Notes under the pieces: model-generated
Seen by the model: only the letters and a program-made list of their open reading frames with translations
Databases searched by the model: none
Told to the model about the DNA's origin: nothing
Shown: one piece after another, positions 30,679 through 36,032 of the stretch
How positions within the stretch are numbered: the stretch's first letter is position 1
Layout of the letters: every line of letters starts with the position of its first letter
Program-made: the position numbers and the translations under genes
Assembly: GCA_025463055.1 (NCBI GenBank)
Contig: JAOAPV010000043.1
Coordinates: forward strand, 1 to 36,032
Direction of reading: 5' to 3'
Source of the DNA: Candidatus Acidiferrum typicum
GTDB lineage: Bacteria; Acidobacteriota; Terriglobia; Acidiferrales; UBA7541
DNA length: 36,032 bases

Positions 30679-31908
30679 ATGAAGTTGTCCATGCCCGTAA
30701 AAATCGCTATCAGCTTGGGAATGCTGGCTGCCGCAATGTGGGCCGCAACCAACAAGCACTTGTACGATATTGCGGTATTCAATGTACTTGTAAGCTGCGG
30801 ATTGACCGGGATCATGGTGTTGCACCTGCGGCTGAAGCCATCGTGGAGCGATGTGGTAGGTATATTCGCAGGGACGGGAACCCTGGCATTAATTGATTTC
30901 AAGCTTTTGCATTACAACTTTAACGTTTTTGGCCTGCTGTCCTTCATGGGCCTGTCGAGCTTGGTGGCGCTTGCGATCCGCGCAGCCTGGACTCGCGATG
31001 AAGAAAGCACGCGGATGAGGCTGGCCTTCCTGTTCGCATTGCTTTCCATGATCGTGGATGCGGTGGCGGTGCCGTTTCACGCCTGGGTGTCAAAGCTGAA
31101 TCCACGGGTTCTCGATCTTTACTTATATTCTTTCGACGCCAGCCTGCACGTGCAATTTTCCTTCCTGATGGGACAGGCGTATGCCACTTGGCACCGTTTC
31201 GGCGACGCTGGAATGTTCATTTACATCGGATTGCCAGTAGTTTTGGCAATGGTAGTTGCGGGGCACTTGCTTCACGGAAGTAAAAAGGCAATCCCCGCGA
31301 TCGTGGCGTTCTTGGTCACGGCGCCGCTCGGAATTATTTTCTATAATCTGTACCCCGCCCTGGGCCCAAGGTACATTTTTGGTCCACGGTTCCCTTGGAA
31401 TCCACTCACTATTGAGCAAGCAGCGCATCTGCGCCTCGAGCCTATTCTAGCGGCGGGCTACCGCAACGCGATGCCATCTTTGCACATTGCGTGGGTTCTC
31501 TTGGCCTGGTGGTTTTCGCGAGGGCTGTCCGTGTGGGAACGAGCCATTGCCATGGTTTTTGTGGTATTCACCGTATTCGCCACACTCGGGAGCGGGGAGC
31601 ACTACTTTATTGATCTTGTGGTGGGTTTTCCCTTTGCGTTGTTCGTCTACGGTTTATGCGCGTTTCCGCTGGGATGGACGCGCAAACGCAAAGTAACTTT
31701 CTGGCTGGGGCTCGGGCTTACGCTGGGGTGGCTTGTGGCGCTGCGCGTAGGCATCAAGCTGTTTTGGATCTCGCCGACTTTACCGTGGTTTGCGTGCTTG
31801 GCTACCGTCGCTGGCGTTGTAATTTTTCAGCAGTGGCTTGAGCAGGCAAGCGCCACGAATGACTCGCAAGAGAACGCGCAAGAGGCGGTGGCCGTTTCCG
31901 CTTCCTGA
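30679..31908 (+). CDS. PAP2/Aur1-like integral membrane phosphotransferase or phosphatase
   Basis: The start is taken at ATG 30679 (409 residues); the frame is open from TTG 30643. The protein has about ten membrane helices. The C-terminal half has PAP2 motifs: a YPALGPR segment, NAMPSLHIAW (catalytic-pair His of motif 2) and GSGEHYFIDLVVG (H-x3-D of motif 3). This is the Aur1/IPC-synthase-like branch, whose members move phospho-head groups onto lipids or dephosphorylate lipid phosphates. The substrate is undetermined. The N-terminal half is extra membrane helices of unknown role. The tail is acidic/Ala-rich. There is no clear ribosome binding site. Confidence 0.8.
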   Translation: MKLSMPVKIAISLGMLAAAMWAATNKHLYDIAVFNVLVSCGLTGIMVLHLRLKPSWSDVVGIFAGTGTLALIDFKLLHYNFNVFGLLSFMGLSSLVALAIRAAWTRDEESTRMRLAFLFALLSMIVDAVAVPFHAWVSKLNPRVLDLYLYSFDASLHVQFSFLMGQAYATWHRFGDAGMFIYIGLPVVLAMVVAGHLLHGSKKAIPAIVAFLVTAPLGIIFYNLYPALGPRYIFGPRFPWNPLTIEQAAHLRLEPILAAGYRNAMPSLHIAWVLLAWWFSRGLSVWERAIAMVFVVFTVFATLGSGEHYFIDLVVGFPFALFVYGLCAFPLGWTRKRKVTFWLGLGLTLGWLVALRVGIKLFWISPTLPWFACLATVAGVVIFQQWLEQASATNDSQENAQEAVAVSAS

Positions 31909-31979
31909 TTTGGGAGGGAAGCCGGGCTCATCTCCGGCAGCCTTGAATCGGGGGTGGCGAGCGGGGCTATACTATGTAA

Positions 31980-32528
31980 ATGGAACCGAAACGAGCCGTA
32001 GCAGCCCGGCCCGAACCGGGCGAGTACGCACCCTTCTACGAAACCTACATCTCCAAAGTCAAAGGCAACAATATTCTGGCCATCCTCGAAGCGCAACGAT
32101 TGCAGATGGCGCAGCTATTTGCCGCGCACACTGAGCGCGATGGAAATTTTCGCTACGCGACGGACAAATGGACGGTAAAGGAAGTATTGGGTCACGTAAC
32201 TGATTCTGAGCGAATTTTTGCATATCGTGCTCTGCGGATCGCGCGCGGCGACCAGACGCCGCTTCAGGGATTCGAGCAGGACGACTATGTGCGCGGAGGA
32301 AATTTTGGAGAACGCACGCTTGTGGACTTGGCCGAAGAGTTCGTGCTGGTGCGCGCGGCCACGATTGCATTCTTCAAGTCTCTGCAGAAAGACGCCTGGC
32401 CGCGGCGAGGCGTAGCCAACAAGAACGAGGTCACTGTACGGGCGCTGGCGTTCATTGTGGCTGGGCATGAACTACATCACCGGCAGATTCTCGAGGAGCG
32501 TTACTTTCCGGCGATTCCTCGCGCCTGA
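31980..32528 (+). CDS. DinB-family (DfsB/YfiT-like) metalloprotein
   Basis: The 182-residue protein has the four-helix-bundle DinB fold with the metal triad His72 (in KEVLGHVTDSE), His163 and His167 (in GHELHHRQIL). The WTVKEVLGHVTDSERIFAYRAL segment is typical. Family members include thiol transferases (bacillithiol/mycothiol-type) and many enzymes of unknown substrate. It ends 7 nt from the convergent membrane-protein gene. The start is ATG 31980; no strong ribosome binding site is visible, and it is placed on domain extent. Confidence 0.85.
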   Translation: MEPKRAVAARPEPGEYAPFYETYISKVKGNNILAILEAQRLQMAQLFAAHTERDGNFRYATDKWTVKEVLGHVTDSERIFAYRALRIARGDQTPLQGFEQDDYVRGGNFGERTLVDLAEEFVLVRAATIAFFKSLQKDAWPRRGVANKNEVTVRALAFIVAGHELHHRQILEERYFPAIPRA

Positions 32529-32535
32529 TTTCTGC

Positions 32536-32946
32536 TTAGCGCTGGATGCGAATGCACGCCCGGTCCACGTAGCGGTCGCGCAGTGTCTTGTCCCTGGCCT
32601 GTCTGCTCCGCGGTGCTGACCTGGCAATGCCAAGATCCTCCCTTTCCAAAGAAACCGCGGGGGCGCGCCACGCGGCGATGCCGTGCTGTAATTTCCTGGA
32701 GGAATGTAGCAGGCAATACAACAATGCTATAGCTGTAGCGATTAACAGCGCGGCAACCGGCAGTGCTAAAGACTGAGCGTCAATGGGATTCGCGAATTGC
32801 TGCTCGATTAGATACCCGCCTAGGGCAAGCAGCGAGAACGCAAGAGAGAAACCGATTCCTCCGAACGTGTTCAGGCGTTGACCACGAGCGGATAGCGATC
32901 GTTGTGAGCCAAGCCGCAATGGAAGGCCGAAGAAATGAAGCTCCAT
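32536..32946 (-). CDS. Small two-helix membrane protein, unknown function
   Basis: This 136-residue protein has two membrane helices (about residues 28-47 and 60-82) flanked by a short N-terminal and a long basic C-terminal cytoplasmic part (Arg-rich, ending IRIQR). Its ATG follows the TAA of the upstream zinc-ribbon gene with no gap, so the two are almost certainly translated from one mRNA. No family was recognised. It could be an anchor or partner for the small zinc protein. Confidence 0.6.
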   Translation of the reverse strand: MELHFFGLPLRLGSQRSLSARGQRLNTFGGIGFSLAFSLLALGGYLIEQQFANPIDAQSLALPVAALLIATAIALLYCLLHSSRKLQHGIAAWRAPAVSLEREDLGIARSAPRSRQARDKTLRDRYVDRACIRIQR

Positions 32947-33156
32947 TTACTTCTCGCGGGCGGCAACGTTTGCTATTTTTTCAATACGAAGAAATTCTAG
33001 ATAGGTGAGCACGGGCGACACGTACCGCTTTTTCATCGCGCCGCCGCACGAGCAGCGCGGATTGTTTCCATTCTCGCTTCCGCTGCCCTGGACCAGCACT
33101 TCGCATCCGCAAACGGGATTGGTGCAATGCCAGCGATCATCTGATTTCATGTGCAT
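32947..33156 (-). CDS. Small zinc-ribbon-like protein
   Basis: ATG 33156, behind AAGGAG, gives 69 residues; a GTG at 33162 in the same frame overlaps the ribosome binding site. Two knuckles, Cys-x4-Cys-x-Cys near residues 11-18 (HCTNPVCGCEV) and RCSCGGAMKK near 35-42, form a Cys4 zinc site of rubredoxin/zinc-ribbon type. A basic KKRYVSPVLTYLEFLRIEK tail follows. It resembles small redox or zinc-binding proteins but cannot be assigned. It is the first gene of a two-gene operon with its own good promoter at 33209-33237. Confidence 0.7.
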   Translation of the reverse strand: MHMKSDDRWHCTNPVCGCEVLVQGSGSENGNNPRCSCGGAMKKRYVSPVLTYLEFLRIEKIANVAAREK

Positions 33157-33162
33157 GGCCAC

Positions 33163-33563
33163 TCCTTACTGCTCCACCGCTTCCTGGGCGCCACACCAAG
33201 AGAGGCTAACTATACCCCATCAGTAAACACAAGTAAAGTATACTATGTTGTTTTCTTTTTTAAAAATACGCAGGCCGTCGAAGGTATTTCGACCAAGCGT
33301 GCCGGCTCCGGGGCCGTGAGGGATGTCTTTTTAATCGCGACGGCATCCGATCCCGTTGTCTGCAGAAGGGTGGGTAAGGTTATTGCAAGCAAGGGCGTTG
33401 CAAAAGAGTTCCTGAGTTAGGCAATGCCGAGGCTAGGGGGAGATCGGATCCGGCGCGTTTTTACCCATTACACCTGCGACACAAAGAGACATCGCGGTTC
33501 AAGCGAAAAGGCTCGTCGACCCCAGACGGGACCATGCCCCACTGTAAATTGCCGGGCGAACAG
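33163..33563. other. 401-nt intergenic region with an AT-rich core
   Basis: This gap separates the zinc-ribbon gene from the E2 gene, both on the - strand. The part at 33205-33265 is markedly AT-rich and contains the - strand promoter plus the runs AAGTAAAGTATAC and TTTTCTTTTTTAAAAA. A + strand frame at 33151-33420 (89 codons) and another at 33424-33621 are open but lack recognisable domains and ribosome binding sites. They are not called as genes. Confidence 0.5.
33209..33237 (-). promoter_or_regulatory. Sigma-70 promoter of the zinc-ribbon/membrane protein operon
   Basis: Read on the - strand, TTTACT (33232-33237) and TATAGT (33209-33214) are spaced by 17 nt. The -10 matches 5 of 6 and the -35 4 of 6 consensus positions. 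The promoter lies about 50 nt upstream of the ATG at 33156 in an AT-rich patch. Confidence 0.6.
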
Positions 33564-35012
33564 CTATAAGAGCGGCTCGCTCCAGTTTTCCAGCGTTTCC
33601 TTGACCTTGTGCAGGAACTGATGGGCGATGGCGCCGTCAACGACGCGATGGTCATAGCTTAGCGTCACATAGCACATGGAGCGGATGGCGATGGAGTCGT
33701 TGATAACCACGGGCCGCTTTTCAATGGCGCCGAGGCCTAGGATGCCGACGTTGGGCTGGCTGATCACCGGCAAACCGAAGAGGCCGCCGAAGACGCCGGG
33801 ATTGGTGATGGAAAAGGTACCTTCCTGAACTTCTTCCGGTTTGAGCTTCTTGGTGCGAGCGCGCTCAGCTAGATCGTTCAGGTTGCGCTGTATGCCTAAG
33901 ATATTTTTCTCGTCGGCGTTCTTGATGATCGGAACGATCAAGCCCCAATCGAGGGCTACGGCGATGCCGATGTTGATTTCTTTGTGGAGGATGACGTTCG
34001 TGCCGTCGAGTGACGCGTTCATGGTCGGGAAGGCGCGCAGACCGGCGACGGCAGCTTTGACGAAGAAGGGCATGAATGTCAGCTTGGTCTCGTAGCGCTT
34101 CTCAAATTCGTCCCTGGATTTGGCGCGCAGGGACGCGACCTTGGTCATATCAATTTCATCGACGGAGTATACGTGCGGGGAGACGTGCTTGGAGGCGATC
34201 ATGTGTTCGGCGATGCGCTGGCGCATGATGCTCATCGGCTGCACTTCGTAGTTGCCAAAGTACATTTTTTCGCGTGGGACTGCGGACTCGAAGGCCACCT
34301 GGGCTTGACCGCCGGAAGTAGCGGGCGGCGGAGGAGGTGGCGGGGCAGCAGCGCGTTGTGGAGCGGCCGCGGACGGCGCGTAGGCCGCCGCTTCGACCGC
34401 GGATTCCTCGGCTTCGCCGGAGGGCTGAGCGCCGCCAGCAATGTAGGCTTCGATGTCTTGCTTGCTGATGCGGCCGCCTGCGCCGGTGCCGGGAATGGTG
34501 GCGAGGTCGATGCCGTGTTCCTTGGCCATGCGGCGGACCAGCGGCGAGCTGTGAATGCGTTCGCCTGCGGGCCGCGATGGCGCGGCGGTTGAAGCGGGTC
34601 CTGAGGCAGCAGCGGGTGCAGGCGCGACGGCGGCAGGTCTGGCACCTTGCACGGGCGGCACGATTTGGGGCCGCGCGGCAGGCGCTGGTGCTCTCGCGGG
34701 TTCCGCAGCCTTCGGTGCCGGGGTCGGAGCAGGTGCTTGCGCGGGAGCCGCGGATTTGGCCGCGCCTGCGCCGTCACCCGCGGCGTCAATCACGCCGACA
34801 ACGGTCTGAATCGGCACAGTCTTGCCTTCGCCTACCTTGATTTCCTTCAGCACGCCTGCTGAGGGCGAGGGGATTTCGGCGTCGACCTTGTCGGTCGAGA
34901 TCTCGAACAGAGGCTCATCGCGCTCGACTTTGTCGCCGGGCTTCTTGAGCCACTTGGTAATGGTGCCTTCAAAAATGCTTTCGCCCATTTGGGGCATTAC
35001 GATGTCGACTGC
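33564..35012 (-). CDS. 2-oxo acid dehydrogenase E2 (dihydrolipoyl acyltransferase)
   Basis: ATG 35012, behind GAGGAG, gives 482 residues starting MAVDIVMPQMGESIFEG. The N-terminal lipoyl domain has Lys43 in DKVDAEIPS. A long Ala/Pro linker (about 85-150) leads to the E1/E3-binding domain (SSPLVRRMAKEHGIDL...TGAGGRISKQDIEAY). The acyltransferase core ends with SYDHRVVDGA, carrying catalytic His455 and Asp459. It transfers the acyl group from E1 to coenzyme A. The paired E1-beta upstream of Bkd/Pdh type suggests a branched-chain or pyruvate dehydrogenase rather than oxoglutarate; the acyl specificity is not certain. The gene is 69 nt downstream of E1-beta on the same strand. Confidence 0.93.
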   Translation of the reverse strand, partial: AVDIVMPQMGESIFEGTITKWLKKPGDKVERDEPLFEISTDKVDAEIPSPSAGVLKEIKVGEGKTVPIQTVVGVIDAAGDGAGAAKSAAPAQAPAPTPAPKAAEPARAPAPAARPQIVPPVQGARPAAVAPAPAAASGPASTAAPSRPAGERIHSSPLVRRMAKEHGIDLATIPGTGAGGRISKQDIEAYIAGGAQPSGEAEESAVEAAAYAPSAAAPQRAAAPPPPPPPATSGGQAQVAFESAVPREKMYFGNYEVQPMSIMRQRIAEHMIASKHVSPHVYSVDEIDMTKVASLRAKSRDEFEKRYETKLTFMPFFVKAAVAGLRAFPTMNASLDGTNVILHKEINIGIAVALDWGLIVPIIKNADEKNILGIQRNLNDLAERARTKKLKPEEVQEGTFSITNPGVFGGLFGLPVISQPNVGILGLGAIEKRPVVINDSIAIRSMCYVTLSYDHRVVDGAIAHQFLHKVKETLENWSEPLL

Positions 35013-35081
35013 CATTTTGCGTTTCTCCTCTGAACCTACTGAAGCTAAGAGCACAGCCAAGAGTGGGTGTGCTACTAAATC

Positions 35082-36032
35082 TTAGTAACGAGCCAACTCC
35101 TTTGCGGCGGCGAAAACCTTTTTTGCGTTGGGCAGAAAATAATCTTCTAGCGTCGGCGCGTACGGCACGGGGGTATCTAGGGAGGCCACGCGCATGAGCG
35201 GGCCATCGAGGTCGCCGAACGCTTTCTCGCATAGGATCGCGGCGATTTCGCCGGCGATGCCGCCGGTCTTGGTGTCTTCGTGGACGACCAGGACCTTGTT
35301 GGTCTTTTTCACGGACTTCAAAATCGTTTCCTCGTCGAGCGGGAGCAATGTGCGCAGGTCGATGACTTCGGCTTCGATGCCTTCTTTGGCGAGAGCTTCG
35401 GCGGCTTCGAGCGAGGTGTGCATCATCGCGGCGTAAGAAAGAATGGTAAGGTGGCGGCCTTCGCGGCGTACCGCTGCTTTGCCAATCGGCACTGTGTAGT
35501 CTTCCGTCGGCAGCTCTTCCTTGATGCGGCGATAGAGGAATTTGTGTTCGAAAAAGAGCACAGGATTATTATCGCGCACCGCGGCTTTGAGTAAACCTTT
35601 CGCGTCATACGGCGTTGAGGGATAGATGACCTTGAGCCCCGGCGTATGCACGAAATACATTTCGGGGTTTGCGGAGTGGAACGGCCCGCCATGCACGCCG
35701 CCACCGGAAGGGCCGCGCACCACGATCGGCGCGGGCGCGTTCCAGAGATAGTGGCCCTTGGCGACGAAGTTGGTGAGCTGGTTGAAGCAGCAGGCGATGA
35801 AGTCGATGAACTGCATCTCGCATATGGGGCGCAGGCCGAGATAACTCATGCCACAGGCCGCGCCGATGATAGCGCTTTCACTGATGGGCGTGTCGATTAC
35901 ACGCTCCCAACCAAAGCGCTCGAGCAAGCCTTCGCTGGTCTTGAAGGCGCCGCCGTAGACGCCCACGTCTTCGCCGATGACCACGACGGCGGGGTCGCGC
36001 TCCATCTCCTCGAACATGGCTTGCTTGATCGC
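35082..36032 (-). CDS. 2-oxo acid dehydrogenase E1 component, beta subunit (5' end outside window)
   Basis: The frame is open to the window edge. Five codons (AIKQA) lie upstream of the internal ATG at 36017, as in a longer E1-beta N-terminus. The protein binds thiamine diphosphate together with an E1-alpha subunit, which is presumably encoded upstream. Conserved segments are VVVIGEDVGVYGGAFKTSEGL, the TPISESAIIGAACGMS turn, QFIDFI, and LLPLDEETILKSVKKTNKVLVVHED. It decarboxylates the 2-oxo acid and acylates the lipoyl arm of E2. The HSANPEMYFVHTPGLKVIYPST segment fits the Bkd/Pdh beta family. Confidence 0.94.
   Translation of the reverse strand, partial: AIKQAMFEEMERDPAVVVIGEDVGVYGGAFKTSEGLLERFGWERVIDTPISESAIIGAACGMSYLGLRPICEMQFIDFIACCFNQLTNFVAKGHYLWNAPAPIVVRGPSGGGVHGGPFHSANPEMYFVHTPGLKVIYPSTPYDAKGLLKAAVRDNNPVLFFEHKFLYRRIKEELPTEDYTVPIGKAAVRREGRHLTILSYAAMMHTSLEAAEALAKEGIEAEVIDLRTLLPLDEETILKSVKKTNKVLVVHEDTKTGGIAGEIAAILCEKAFGDLDGPLMRVASLDTPVPYAPTLEDYFLPNAKKVFAAAKELARY

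Noticed and set aside
33151-33420. 89-codon + strand frame in the gap before the E2 gene
   Set aside because: It overlaps the zinc-ribbon gene start and its promoter, has no domain and no ribosome binding site.

Overview
The window looks like a moderately GC-rich member of the Acidobacteriota, probably close to the Koribacter/Solibacter/Terriglobia side. This is inferred from three things: RpoB and RpoC carry the large lineage insertions shared with Proteobacteria; PadR regulators, exported small-domain proteins and Emr-type efflux genes are abundant; and the gene order is tuf-rpmG-(tRNA-Trp)-secE-nusG-rplKAJL-rpoBC. No search could be run, so the phylum is a judgement and the species is unknown.

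Region 1 (1-13007) is a textbook translation/transcription superoperon on the + strand: the 3' end of tuf, rpmG, a small GIY-YIG protein, tRNA-Trp(CCA), secE, nusG, rplK, rplA, rplJ, rplL, rpoB and rpoC, closed by a strong intrinsic terminator at 12967-13007. The unusual points are a GIY-YIG gene that runs into the tRNA, structured spacers before rpoB and rpoC, a TTG start for rpoC, and an RpoB with an inserted pair of Cys4 zinc ribbons near its N-terminus.

Region 2 (13063-19661) holds a membrane hybrid histidine kinase with three PAS domains, a probable leaderless yceH homologue, a convergent Sel1-repeat lipoprotein, and a decaying stretch with an interrupted secreted protein and a truncated PadR. 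It ends with a secreted PepSY-like protein.

Region 3 (19634-23168) has a VOC protein and an ABM monooxygenase transcribed away from a Cdd1-type helix-hairpin-helix gene and a PadR regulator. A 17-bp palindrome fills the promoter spacer between the two gene groups. An exported TlpA-like thioredoxin with a Cys-rich tail and an exported RidA-like protein follow.

Region 4 (23307-28979) is an EmrAB-TolC type multidrug efflux operon preceded by a 20-bp palindromic operator candidate. Its TolC protein is fused to an N-terminal STAS domain in one continuous reading frame, which is the most unexpected architecture in the window. An ECF sigma factor follows on the same strand, and a bidirectional hairpin closes the region.

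Region 5 (28983-36032) contains prephenate dehydratase (-), a PH-domain membrane protein, a PAP2/Aur1-like membrane enzyme and a DinB protein (+). These are followed on the - strand by a tiny zinc-ribbon/membrane protein operon and by the E1-beta and E2 genes of a 2-oxo acid dehydrogenase, E1-beta being cut by the window edge.
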